Of a stretch of DNA of 64,000 nucleotides, positions 1 through 10,300 are shown piece after piece (position 1 is the stretch's first letter; each line of letters opens with the position of its first letter). The stretch is from positions 122,860 through 186,859 of the forward strand of contig NZ_MBEI01000001.1 in assembly GCF_001953985.1 (NCBI RefSeq). The letters run 5' to 3'. A model generated the notes under the pieces. That model was not told where the DNA came from, did no database searches, and worked only from the letters and a program-made list of their open reading frames with translations. The position numbers and the translations under genes were made by a program. This DNA comes from Mycobacterium colombiense. Lineage in GTDB: Bacteria > Actinomycetota > Actinomycetes > Mycobacteriales > Mycobacteriaceae.

Positions 1-1
1 C

Positions 2-2230
2 AGCCGTCATCGCGGTACCCAGGTGCTCGCGCCCGTGGTCTTCACCAGCGCGCTGGGCCTCGGCGACCTGTTCAGCCGCGACGTGACCGACCAATTCGGC
101 GCACCGGGGTGGATCATTTCCCAGGGGCCGCAGGTGCTGCTCGACGCGCAGGTCACCGAGTTCAACGGCGGTGTCCTGGTGAATTGGGATGTGCGCGAAG
201 GCATGTTCCCGCCCGGGGTCATCGACGCCATGTTCGGCTACCACATCGACGAGCTGCTCCAATTGGCCCACGGCGACGACTCCTGGGACGCGCCGGGCCC
301 CGCGGCGCTGCCGCAAGCGCAGCGAGCGGTGCGCGATGCCGCCAACGCGCGCACCGCCGACCCCAGCGGAGAAGCCTTGCACGACGGGTTCTTTCGGCAA
401 GCCGAGCAGCGGCCCGATGCCCCCGCAGTGCTCGCGAGTTCGGGCGACCTCAGCTACGCGCAGCTGCGCGACCAGGCGCTGGCCGTGGCCGCCGCGTTGC
501 GCACCGCCGGCATCACGGCCGGCGACACCGTCGCGGTGATGGGCCCGAAGACCGCCGAGCAGATTCCAGCGTTGCTGGGCATCCTCTCCGTCGGCGCCGT
601 GTATCTGCCGATCGGCGTCGACCAGCCGCGCGATCGCGCCGAGCGCATCCTCGACACCGGTGCGGTGAGCCTGGCCCTGGTGTGCGGCGGACAACGGCTG
701 TCGTTGCCGGTGCCCGAACTGGTTATCGCCGAGGTGCTTTGCGAGATTCGAGCCGGCGCCGAGATCGCCTCAACGAGCGTCGATCCCGGCGAACTGGCCT
801 ACGTGTTGTTCACCTCGGGGTCCACCGGCGAACCCAAAGGCGTCGAGGTCACCCACGACGCCGCCATGAACACGGTGGAATTCATCGGCCGACACTTCGA
901 GATCGGCCCCGCGGACCGATGCCTGGCCCTGTCCACTTTGGAAGGCGACATCTCGGTGATGGACGTGTTCGTCACCTTGCGCACCGGCGGGGCCATCGTG
1001 GTGGTCGACGAGGCGCAGCGGCGTGATCCCGACGCCTGGGCCCGGCTCATCGACGCTCACAAAGTCACAGTGCTCCACTTCATGCCCGGCTGGCTGGAGA
1101 TGTTGATCGAAGTCGGCCGCGGTCGGCTGTCTTCGGTGCGGGTGATCCCCACCGGAGGCGACTGGGTGCGACCCGAGGTGGTGCGCCGCCTCCAATCCGA
1201 GGCGCCCAACCTGCGCTTCGCCGGCCTGGGCGGTGCGACTGAAACCCCGGTGCACAACACCATTTTCGAGGTCACCGAGGCGATACCGGAGGGCTGGACC
1301 GCCCTGCCCTTCGGCGTCCCGCTGCCCAACAACGCCTGCCGCGTCGTCGACGACACCGGCGCCGACTGCCCCGACTGGGTCGCCGGGGAATATTGGGTGT
1401 CCGGACGCGGCATCGCGCGCGGCTACCGTGGACGTCCCGATCTCACCGCGGAACGCTTCGTTGAGCATGACGGCCGAACCTGGTACCGCACTGGCGATTT
1501 GGTTCGCTACTGGCCGGACGGCACCCTCGAATTTGTCGGCCGTGCCGACCACCGCGTCAAGATCAGCGGGTACCGCGTCGAGCTGGGCGAGATCGAGACC
1601 GCGTTGCGGCGCGTGCCCGGGGTGCGGACGGCGGTGGCCGCCTTGATCGCCGTGTCCGGGGAATCCGACGTGCTGGCCGCGCAGGTGGGTAGCGATGACA
1701 CGACTTTGACCGCCGAGCGGATTCGGCAGCGTCTCGGTGACCTGGTCCCCGCGCACATGGTCCCGCGCCACATCACGGTGGTGGAGCGGATCGGTTTCAC
1801 CGATGCCGGAAAGCTCGACCGCCGGGCCGTCGCACGCGAATTGGAAGCCGCCGTCTCGCAAGCACAGCGGCCCGGTCACCGCTCACCGTCGACGCGGTTG
1901 GAATCCGCGCTGGCAATGATCGTCGGCGACCTGCTCGGCCGGGACAACGTCGGAGTCGACGACGACTTCTTCGCCCTCGGCGGCGATTCGGTGCTCGCCA
2001 CCCAGGCGGTGGCGAGGATCCGGGCCTGGCTGGACGCGCCGGACATCATGGTCGCAGACATCTTCGCCAACCGAACCGTGGCGGCGCTGGCCGCGGTGCT
2101 CAGCGCCGCCGAGGACGACCCCGACCGGCTCGACCAGGTCGCCGAGCTGTACCTGGAAGTGATCGGCATGGACGCCGAATCGGTTCTGGCCGACTCCCAG
2201 CGAACCGCGAAATCGCAGATAGCGCAATGA
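2..2230 (+). CDS. mbtB: mycobactin phenyloxazoline synthetase MbtB, 3' part
   Basis: Non-ribosomal peptide synthetase that joins salicylate to Ser/Thr and cyclises it to the mycobactin oxazoline. The reading frame is already open at the left edge, so the N-terminal aryl carrier and most of the cyclisation domain lie outside. Visible are the end of the cyclisation/condensation domain (to about nt 330), a full adenylation domain with the core TSGSTGEPKG near nt 822, and a carrier domain with the phosphopantetheine motif LGGDS near nt 1978. The A domain keeps the expected substrate Asp (EGDISVMD). The gene ends after the carrier domain: the thioesterase that I recall as fused in M. tuberculosis MbtB is the next gene here, overlapping by 4 nt (ATGA). 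Family and frame are clear. Confidence 0.95.
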   Translation, partial: SRHRGTQVLAPVVFTSALGLGDLFSRDVTDQFGAPGWIISQGPQVLLDAQVTEFNGGVLVNWDVREGMFPPGVIDAMFGYHIDELLQLAHGDDSWDAPGPAALPQAQRAVRDAANARTADPSGEALHDGFFRQAEQRPDAPAVLASSGDLSYAQLRDQALAVAAALRTAGITAGDTVAVMGPKTAEQIPALLGILSVGAVYLPIGVDQPRDRAERILDTGAVSLALVCGGQRLSLPVPELVIAEVLCEIRAGAEIASTSVDPGELAYVLFTSGSTGEPKGVEVTHDAAMNTVEFIGRHFEIGPADRCLALSTLEGDISVMDVFVTLRTGGAIVVVDEAQRRDPDAWARLIDAHKVTVLHFMPGWLEMLIEVGRGRLSSVRVIPTGGDWVRPEVVRRLQSEAPNLRFAGLGGATETPVHNTIFEVTEAIPEGWTALPFGVPLPNNACRVVDDTGADCPDWVAGEYWVSGRGIARGYRGRPDLTAERFVEHDGRTWYRTGDLVRYWPDGTLEFVGRADHRVKISGYRVELGEIETALRRVPGVRTAVAALIAVSGESDVLAAQVGSDDTTLTAERIRQRLGDLVPAHMVPRHITVVERIGFTDAGKLDRRAVARELEAAVSQAQRPGHRSPSTRLESALAMIVGDLLGRDNVGVDDDFFALGGDSVLATQAVARIRAWLDAPDIMVADIFANRTVAALAAVLSAAEDDPDRLDQVAELYLEVIGMDAESVLADSQRTAKSQIAQ

Positions 2231-2982
2231 CATTGAATAACCTGATCACCACCACGTTCCCGTCCTGGATCAAACTGACCCCGGGCGGCAACAACGGGTC
2301 GTCCTCCGGTGCCACCGTGGTCTTTCCGCACGCCGGCGCCGCCGCCGCGAGCTATCGGGTGCTGGCAGCGGCGCTGGCCGCCGGCGGCGACACGTACATC
2401 GTGCAGTACCCGCAGCGGGCGGACCGCCTCAGCGAACCCGCTCACGACAGCGTGCACGACCTGGCCGCCAGCCTCTTCCAGGCCGCGCCATGGCCCAGCG
2501 TCGCGCCGCTGAAGCTGTTCGGGCACAGCATGGGCGCCGTCGTCGCCTTCGAGTTCGCCCGCGTCGCCGAAACGCACGGCGCGGCCGTGCAGAAACTGTG
2601 GGTGTCGGCCGGTCCGCCGCCCTGCGTCGTCGCCGACATGCCCGAACTGCCGACCAGTGACGACGGGTTGCTGGCCGATATCGCCGATTTGGGTGGTACC
2701 GACCCCGAACTGCTTGCCGACGAGGAGTTTTCCGAACTACTGACCACCGCGGTGCGCGCCGACTACCAGGCCTTCAACGGATACAGCCCCAGCCCCGATG
2801 TCCGCATCGGCGCCGACATTCACGTGCTGGGCGGCCATGACGACCACCGCATCGCCACCGGCGTGCTGCGGCAGTGGGAAAGGCACACCGCCGGATCCTT
2901 CGCCGTGTCGCTGTATGACGGCGGCCACTTCTACGTCTATGACCATGTCGATGCGATCGCGGCGCAGGTGAATGCCGGGTGA
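2227..2982 (+). CDS. mbtT: mycobactin thioesterase MbtT
   Basis: Alpha/beta-hydrolase thioesterase of 251 aa, of the type II kind that serves NRPS/PKS lines, releasing product or clearing misprimed carriers. The nucleophile motif GHSMG puts Ser at residue 101, and a GGHF motif supplies the likely catalytic His at residue 234. The N-terminal VVFPHAGAAAASYR stretch is typical of siderophore thioesterases. The ATG overlaps the mbtB stop, so translation is probably coupled. The split could mean either a free-standing editing enzyme or the former C-terminal release domain of MbtB. Confidence 0.9.
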   Translation: MTLNNLITTTFPSWIKLTPGGNNGSSSGATVVFPHAGAAAASYRVLAAALAAGGDTYIVQYPQRADRLSEPAHDSVHDLAASLFQAAPWPSVAPLKLFGHSMGAVVAFEFARVAETHGAAVQKLWVSAGPPPCVVADMPELPTSDDGLLADIADLGGTDPELLADEEFSELLTTAVRADYQAFNGYSPSPDVRIGADIHVLGGHDDHRIATGVLRQWERHTAGSFAVSLYDGGHFYVYDHVDAIAAQVNAG

Positions 2983-2987
2983 TACCA

Positions 2988-4307
2988 ATGTCTGACGACG
3001 GGTTCGACGCCGAGCGCGCCGACCCGGTCGTGATCGTGGGCATGGGCGTGGAGGCGCCCGGCGGCATCGAAACCGCCGACGATTACTGGGATCTGCTGGC
3101 ACACGGCCGTGAGGCGCTGGGCCCGTTTCCCACCGACCGCGGTTGGGCGGTGCGCGAACTGCTCACCGGCTCGCGCCGCAGCGGTTTCAAGGAGATTCAC
3201 GACCGCGGCGGTTTCCTCACCGGGGCAACCACATTCGATCCGGAGTTCTTCGGCATCTCACCACGCGAGGCCGTCGTGATGGACCCGCAGCAGCGGGTCG
3301 CGCTTCGGGTGGCCTGGCGTGCGTGCGAAAACAGCGGCATCAATCCCGACGACCTGGCCGGGCACGACGTGGGCTGTTTCGTCGGCGCCTCGGCCACGGG
3401 ATACGGGCCCCAGATGGCCAAGTTCTCCGAACACAGCGGTCATCTGCTGGCCGGCACCGCGCTTAGTGTGATCTCGGGCCGCATCGCCTACACCCTGGGA
3501 TTGACCGGGCCGGCGCTGACCCTGGACTCGTCGTGCGCGTCGGCTCTGGTGGCCTTCCATGTCGCGGTGCGCTCCCTGCAGAACGACGACTGCGACCTGG
3601 CCATCGCCGGTGGCGTCAACGTGCTGGGGTCCCCAGGCTTCTTCGTCGAGTTCTCCAAACAACACGCGCTCTCCGACGACGGATACTGCCGTCCCTACAG
3701 CGCGCAGGCCAGCGGAACCGTGTGGGCCGAGGGAGCGGCGATGTTTGTGCTGCAACGGAAGTCGGCGGCGCTGCGTGCCGGTCGGCAGATCGTGGCCGAG
3801 GTGCGGGCCACCGCCATGAATCAGGACGGGCGCAGCGCCGGTCTGAGCGCGCCCAGCGGCGACGCACAGGTGCGGCTGTTCCAGCGGGCCATCAGCCAGG
3901 CCGGGATCAAGCCCGACGAGGTGGGGATGATCGAGGGACACGGCACGGGCACCAGGCTCGGCGACCGGACCGAATTGCGTTCGCTGGCCCAGACCTACGG
4001 CGATATTGAACCCGGCGCCGGAGCACTGCTGGGCTCGGTGAAATCCAACGTGGGCCACTCGCTGGCCGCCGCCGGCGCCCTGGGGTTGGCCAAGGTGCTG
4101 GTCTCCGCCGAACACGGCGCCGTGCCGGCCACCCTGCACGCCGGCGATGCCAGCCCCGAAATCGAATGGGACAAACAGGGTCTGCGGCTGGCGCAGACGT
4201 TGACACCGTGGCCGGCCATTGACGGGCAGCGCACCGCCGCGGCGTCCGCGTTCGGGATCGCCGGCACCAACGCCCATCTGATCGTCTCCGTCCCCGAGGT
4301 CGCATGA
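2988..4307 (+). CDS. mbtC: polyketide ketosynthase MbtC
   Basis: Beta-ketoacyl synthase of 439 aa consisting of a lone KS domain; it extends the assembly intermediate together with MbtD to form the beta-hydroxy acid linker of mycobactin. The catalytic triad is visible: Cys183 in SSCASA, His318 in EGHGTGT and His357 in NVGHS. I chose the ATG because the protein then begins MSDDG, as in the M. tuberculosis homologue. An in-frame GTG 9 nt upstream overlaps the mbtT stop and is an alternative. The 3' end overlaps mbtD by 4 nt. Confidence 0.93.
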   Translation: MSDDGFDAERADPVVIVGMGVEAPGGIETADDYWDLLAHGREALGPFPTDRGWAVRELLTGSRRSGFKEIHDRGGFLTGATTFDPEFFGISPREAVVMDPQQRVALRVAWRACENSGINPDDLAGHDVGCFVGASATGYGPQMAKFSEHSGHLLAGTALSVISGRIAYTLGLTGPALTLDSSCASALVAFHVAVRSLQNDDCDLAIAGGVNVLGSPGFFVEFSKQHALSDDGYCRPYSAQASGTVWAEGAAMFVLQRKSAALRAGRQIVAEVRATAMNQDGRSAGLSAPSGDAQVRLFQRAISQAGIKPDEVGMIEGHGTGTRLGDRTELRSLAQTYGDIEPGAGALLGSVKSNVGHSLAAAGALGLAKVLVSAEHGAVPATLHAGDASPEIEWDKQGLRLAQTLTPWPAIDGQRTAAASAFGIAGTNAHLIVSVPEVA

Positions 4308-7300
4308 TGCTCAATCATGGGTTGCCGGACGGGCGCGTCCCGGTGCTGCTCAGCGCCCACGACCCCGAGCTGATCCGCCAAGACGCCGCGGCGATTGCCG
4401 CCTACCTGGGCCGCATCGATACCGCGACGGACCCGACCGCTGCGGTCGCCTCCACCCTGCTGCGGTTGCGCCGGGTGCGACGTCACCGTGCAGTGCTGCG
4501 AGCCGCCGATCGCGCCGAACTGCTCGCGGGGCTGTCCGCGATCGCTCGCGGCGACGACCACGAGTTGGTCTCGCGCTCCGCCACGGCGGCGCCGCCGCGC
4601 ATCGCGTTCGTGTTCCCGGGCCAGGGCAATCAGTGGCAGGCGATGGGAGCCGAGGCCTACCGGCGGCTGCCGGCCTACCGCGAGGCGGCCGACCGGTGCG
4701 CGCAAGCGTTCGCATCCGGTGGATTTCCTTCTCCGCTGCCCTATCTGGTGGGCGACGAGGAGCGTGACTGGTCGCGTCCCGAGATCCAGGGCGCGCAGTT
4801 CACCCACGCGGTCAGCCTGGCCGAAGCGTGGCGATTCTGTGGGGTGCTGCCCGACATCACCATCGGGCACAGCCTCGGCGAGGTGGCGGCGGCCTTTGTG
4901 GCGGAAGCGATCTCGCTGCCGGACGCGGTCGCTCTGGTGGTGGCCCGCGCCAGCGTCGTCGACCGATTGACCGGCCGCTACGCGATGGCGGTGCTCGGCG
5001 CCGGCCTCGACATCGCGGAGGCGCTGCTGGCCGAGACGCCGGGCTGGTTGGAAGTTTCGGCGGTCAACGGGCCATCGTCGACCGTGGTCGCCGGCGATCG
5101 CGAGGCGGTGGCCGCCGCGGCGGGGCTGGCCCAACAGCGGGGGATCTTCAACCAGCAACTGTCCGTCGACTATCCCGGCCACACCAGTGCGCTCCGACCG
5201 TTGCGTGCGAGCCTGGCCGAGCTGACACCGAAGTCGGCGTTCCGGGACGGCCCGGTGAGGTTCATCGGCTCCACGCTGGGCACCGAATTGGGTGACACCA
5301 CCGACTTCTCCGACTATTGGTATAGAAACCTCTGCGGCACGGTGCGATTCGATCTAGCCGTGCAGCACGCCCGGGCCTGCGGGGCGGACGCATTCGTGGA
5401 GCTGTCCGCACACCCGTCATTGCTCTACCCGCTGGGCGACATCGTCGATGACGAGTCGACCGTCATCGTCGGCTCGGGGCATCGCGACCGATCCATCACC
5501 GATTCGCTGTCCGCGAGCATCGCCGCCGTCGCGACCGCCGACCCCGGCTGCAGGTGGGTCGACGCGGTCCCGATGGCCGACCGGCCTGCGCTGCGGGGAT
5601 TCCCGAACGCGCCGATGCGGGCGGTGCACCTGTGGGCGGCGCCCGAACGATCGACCGAAGCGGCGCCGACTCCTGCGCTCACCGTGGCCGTCGAGGACTG
5701 GCAGCCCGCGACGGCGCCGATCACACCGAGCGCGAGCCCTGTTGACATCGGCGTCTTCGGTGCGGGCGCGCTGACGCAGCGGCTGGCCGATGTCGTTGCG
5801 GCACACGGCGGCTGCCGGGCTGTGTCGCCGAACGAGGCGGAAATCCTGGTGGTGGTCGCGCCGGAACTCGATCGGCTCGACGTCAGCGCCGCGATCGAGC
5901 AGATCGCCGGCAGGCCCGATGCGGGCCTGCCCGATTACCCCGCGCTCATCGGTCCGCGATGCCGCGCCGTATGGTTGCTCACCGCCGGAGCCGAACAGGT
6001 CGACCGCGATGACACCAGCGTCTCTCCGGCACAGGCGGCGCTGGCCGGCATGCATCGCAGCGTTGGTTTCGAATTCCCGGATCAGGCATTCGGGCATCTC
6101 GACCTCGCGCACCGCGACGTCGATGCCGCCACGGCACCAGCCGTCGTCGAGGTGCTGCTCGGCGAGCCGGCCGAGGTCGCGTTGCGGGGCACCGGATCGC
6201 CGCGACGCCACGTCCGGACGTTCCGCGCGTGTCGCGAACCGGCGACCCCGCGGCCCCTCGATGCCGCCACCCTGGACGACGTGGTGATCACCGGTGGCAG
6301 CGGAGCCATCGGACAGCAGTACGCCCGGTATTGCCTGGAACGCGGCGCCCGGACCGTCACCCTGTTGAGCCGCAACGGCGTTGACCCGACCGCACTGCGT
6401 GAGCTCGCCGACCGGTTCGACGCCGAAGTGCACGCGCCGCAATGCGATATCACCGATCGCGCCGCACTGGCCGCGGTGGCCGCCGATTATGGATCGGGCG
6501 CGTCGTTGCTGATCCACACCGCGGGCATCGCGCGGGCGCGTTCGCGTGCCGAGCTCACCGGCTCCGATGTGGCGGCGGTGTGCGCGGCCAAGGTCCGCGG
6601 ACTGGCGATGCTGACCGACGTGTGGCCGTTGCGGCCGGACTGCCGGATCCTGGCCTGCTCCTCGGTATTCGGCGTCTGGGGCGGCTACACCCACGCGGCG
6701 TACGCGGCGTCCAACCGGATGCTCGACGTGTTGGCCGCCCAGTTGCGCGCCACCGGCCGCGACTGCACGGCGATCCGGTGGGGTCTGTGGCAGGGCGCCG
6801 GGGTTGTGGTCGGCAACGAGATCACCCGCACCGAGCGCTCCGGTCTGGTGGCGATGGAGCCGGAACGGGCCATCGAAGCCAGCCTGTATCGCTACCAGGG
6901 CGATCCACTGATCTTCGACGCGGACTTCGAGCGGCTGCAGGTGTTCTTCGAAAGCCAGGGAATGCCAATGCCGTTCACCGTCTCGCCCGCCGGCGAGGAC
7001 GACGACCGCGAGGCCGCGGCGGAGAAGCCCCTCGCCGACATCGTGCGGGCCGAATTGGCCGCGACATTGCACCTGGGTGATTCGTTGTCGATCGACCCGG
7101 GCACGCCGCTGATCGACCTGGGTGTGGACTCGCTGCTCGCACTCGATTTACGTAAGCGGCTGCGCCGCACGGTAGGTAGCTCGGTTCCGGTGTCCCGCAT
7201 GCTCGGCGGCATCACGGTGACCGAGCTGATCGACGCGCTGCGTGCCGACTCGACCGGCGGGCCCGCGGCGGCGCCGTCATTCGGACGCACCGGAGCCGCC

Positions 7301-7351
7301 AACGGTGCGCACCGCTCAACGCTCGCGATGCTAGAAAGGTTGGACTCCTAG
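4304..7351 (+). CDS. mbtD: polyketide synthase MbtD (AT-KR-ACP)
   Basis: Partner of MbtC, 1015 aa. Domains in order: an acyltransferase with GHSLGE (Ser190); a ketoreductase starting near residue 660 with the nucleotide-binding GGSGAIG and the active-site Tyr in AAYAASN; and an acyl carrier domain with LGVDSL (Ser943). Together with the separate ketosynthase MbtC this makes one complete PKS module. Length is close to the roughly 1000 aa of the M. tuberculosis protein. The start overlaps the mbtC stop (ATGATG; the second ATG is also possible). One nucleotide separates its stop from mbtE. Confidence 0.94.
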   Translation: MMLNHGLPDGRVPVLLSAHDPELIRQDAAAIAAYLGRIDTATDPTAAVASTLLRLRRVRRHRAVLRAADRAELLAGLSAIARGDDHELVSRSATAAPPRIAFVFPGQGNQWQAMGAEAYRRLPAYREAADRCAQAFASGGFPSPLPYLVGDEERDWSRPEIQGAQFTHAVSLAEAWRFCGVLPDITIGHSLGEVAAAFVAEAISLPDAVALVVARASVVDRLTGRYAMAVLGAGLDIAEALLAETPGWLEVSAVNGPSSTVVAGDREAVAAAAGLAQQRGIFNQQLSVDYPGHTSALRPLRASLAELTPKSAFRDGPVRFIGSTLGTELGDTTDFSDYWYRNLCGTVRFDLAVQHARACGADAFVELSAHPSLLYPLGDIVDDESTVIVGSGHRDRSITDSLSASIAAVATADPGCRWVDAVPMADRPALRGFPNAPMRAVHLWAAPERSTEAAPTPALTVAVEDWQPATAPITPSASPVDIGVFGAGALTQRLADVVAAHGGCRAVSPNEAEILVVVAPELDRLDVSAAIEQIAGRPDAGLPDYPALIGPRCRAVWLLTAGAEQVDRDDTSVSPAQAALAGMHRSVGFEFPDQAFGHLDLAHRDVDAATAPAVVEVLLGEPAEVALRGTGSPRRHVRTFRACREPATPRPLDAATLDDVVITGGSGAIGQQYARYCLERGARTVTLLSRNGVDPTALRELADRFDAEVHAPQCDITDRAALAAVAADYGSGASLLIHTAGIARARSRAELTGSDVAAVCAAKVRGLAMLTDVWPLRPDCRILACSSVFGVWGGYTHAAYAASNRMLDVLAAQLRATGRDCTAIRWGLWQGAGVVVGNEITRTERSGLVAMEPERAIEASLYRYQGDPLIFDADFERLQVFFESQGMPMPFTVSPAGEDDDREAAAEKPLADIVRAELAATLHLGDSLSIDPGTPLIDLGVDSLLALDLRKRLRRTVGSSVPVSRMLGGITVTELIDALRADSTGGPAAAPSFGRTGAANGAHRSTLAMLERLDS

Positions 7352-7352
7352 C

Positions 7353-10300
7353 GTGACAGACACCACCGGCGTCGGCACTCGTCTCGACGATGAGCGGCTG
7401 GAATTACTGCGCCGCAAGCTCGCTGAACGCGGCCTGGCCAAGACGACGGCCGCGGCGCCGCTCGCGACCGACGGCGAACCACGCATGTCGGTCGGCCAGC
7501 ACCGGATGTGGTTCGTGCAGTCCGTGGATCCCGACGGCGCGTTGCTCAACATCTGCGTCTCGTACCGCCTATCCGGCACCGTCGACACCGCGCAGTTGCA
7601 TCGTGCGGTCGACGCAGTCGCCGCGCGACACCCGGTGCTGCATACGACGTACGCCACCGACGGCGAGGGCTACCCGCATCCGGTGATCCGCGAGGACCTG
7701 CGGCCCGAATGGGCCGAACACGACCTGACCGGGATGACCGATCAGGCGCGCGGGCTACGTCTGGATGTGCTGGCGCAGCGTGACTTTCGCCGGCCATTCG
7801 ACCTGAGCAAGGATTCGCCGCTGCGGGTCACGGTGGCGCGCGTGGCTGATGACGAACTGATGCTGCTGATCACCGCGCACCACATCGCCTGGGACGACGG
7901 CTCGTGGGCGCCCTTCTTCGCCGATCTGACCCGCGCATACACCGACCCGGCTGCGTTCGCCGATGGTCGGGCGCTCAGGGACCTCGCCGCGGATGCGACC
8001 GCCATTCGCCAGGCGGACCTGGACTACTGGCGGCCGCGGATGGCCGACCTTCCGGAACCCCTTGAACTGCCCGGGGTCAACGGTTCGGTGGTGCCCAGCA
8101 CCTGGCGCGCACAGCGCGCGTTCGCGCAGTTGTCGGCGGACACCGTCGAGCGGGCGGCCGTGCTGGCCCGCGAGACGGGCGCCACCCCGTACATGGTGTT
8201 GATGGCCGCGTTCGCCGCGCTCGTGCACCGGTACACGCAGTCGACGGACTTCTTGGTTGCGGCCCCGGTGCTCAACCGCGGGGTGGGCACCGAGGATGTC
8301 ATCGGTTATTACGGCAACACCGTGGTGATCCGGCTGCGGCCGCGGTCGCACCAGACGTTCCGCGAGCTGCTGGCCCAAACCCGTGAGGAGGCGGTGGGCG
8401 CCTTCGCTCATTCGCGCGCCGACCTGGACTGGCTGGTGCGCGAGTCGAATCCCGATCGCCGGCATGGCGCGGATCGGATGACTCGGGTGAGCTTCGGGCA
8501 ACGGGAGCCCGACGGCGCCGGCTTCTGTCCGCCCGGCGTGCGCTGCGAGCGCGGCGAATTGCGCGGCCATTTCAACCAATTGCCCTTGAGCCTGATGGTC
8601 GAGCTGGACCGGGCACCGGACGGCTCAGGCGGCGGCGTGGTCGAGGCCGAGTACCTGGTCGAGGTGATGGATCAGCAATTGGTCGAGCAATTGCTGCGCC
8701 ACTACGCCGCCTTGCTGGATGGCGTGCTGTCCGACCCCGACGTGACGCTGTCGGCGTGCGCGTTGATGAGCGACGAGGACGCCGAGTGGCTGCGCGCGGT
8801 ATCGACCGGCGAGGAATTCGTCACCCCGGCCAGCACGTTGCCCGAGCTGGTCAGCCGGAGGGCCGGGCTCACCCCCGATGCCGTCGCCGTGGTCTACGAG
8901 GGGCGCGCCTACTCCTACCGGGAAATCGACGAAGAGTCGAACCGGTTGGCGCACTGGCTCATCGAGCAGGGGATCGGCACCGAGGATCGCGTCGCGGTGC
9001 TGCTGGACAAGTCCCCCGAATTGGTCATCACCGCGCTCGGGGTGCTCAAAGCGGGCGGGGTCTATCTGCCGGTGGATCCCACCTATCCGGAGGACCGGCT
9101 GAGCTTCATCCTCGAGGACGCGGACACGAAACTGGTTCTGCGCGAACCGATTAGCGACGCCGCGCGCTATCCGGCCAGCGCACCCGCCGAGCTGATCCGA
9201 CCGCTGAGCCCGCAGAACACCGCCTACCTGATCTACACCTCGGGCTCCACCGGGCTGCCCAAGGGCGTTCCGGTGCCGCACGCCCCCATCGCCGAGTACT
9301 TCGTCTGGTTCGGCGACGAATACCGGATCGACGACACCGATCGGCTGCTGCAGGTCGCCTCGCCCAGCTTCGACGTGTCGATGGGCGAGATCTTCGGCAC
9401 GCTGATCATGGGTGCCCGCTTGGTGATTCCGCGGCCCGACGGGCTGCGCGACATCGGTTACCTCACCGAGCTGCTGGCCCGTGAGGGCATCACGTCGATG
9501 CACTTCGTCCCGTCGCTGCTGGGGCTCTTCCTGTCGTTACCCGGCGTCGGCCAGTGGCGGACCCTGCGGCGCGTGCCCATCGGCGGGGAGGCCCTGCCGG
9601 GCGAGATCGCCGACAAGTTCCACGCCACCTTCGACGCGTCGCTGCACAACTTCTACGGACCGACCGAGACGGTGGTGAACTGCACCAGCTACCCGGTCGA
9701 GGGCGCCCAGGGCACCCGGGTGGTGCCCATCGGCCGGCCCAAGATCAACACGCAGGTGTATCTGCTCGACAACGCGCTGCAGCCGGTCCCGGTCGGCGTG
9801 ATCGGTGAAATCTACATCGCCGGAACGCATGTCGCGCATGGATATCACCGCAGACCGCAGCTGACCGCCGAGCGCTTCGTCGCCGACCCGTTCACGCCCG
9901 GTGGCCGGATGTACCGTTCCGGTGACCTGGCCCGCCGCAACGCCGACGGCGACATCGAGTTCGTCGGCCGCGCCGACGAGCAGGTGAAGATCCGCGGTTT
10001 CCGCATCGAGCTGGGCGAAATCGCGGCCGCCATCTCGGTCGACCCCAGCGTCGGGCAAGCGGTCGTGCTGGCCATGGACCTGCCCCAGGTGGGCAAGAGC
10101 CTGGTCGGATACGTGACGCCGGCCCAGGGCGCCGGCACGGAAACCGTTGACGTCGAGCGCATCCGGGCCCGGGTGGCCGCCGCGCTGCCGGACTACATGA
10201 CCCCGGCCGCTTACGTGGTGCTCGACGAGATCCCGATCACCGCGCACCAGAAGATCGACCGCGCCGCGCTGCCGGAACCGCAGATCGCGGCCGCGACCGA

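Noticed and set aside
2227..2230. Frameshift splitting a fused MbtB-thioesterase
   Set aside because: The clean ATGA overlap and a plausible thioesterase N-terminus indicate two normal genes and not a sequencing error, though an ancestral split is possible.
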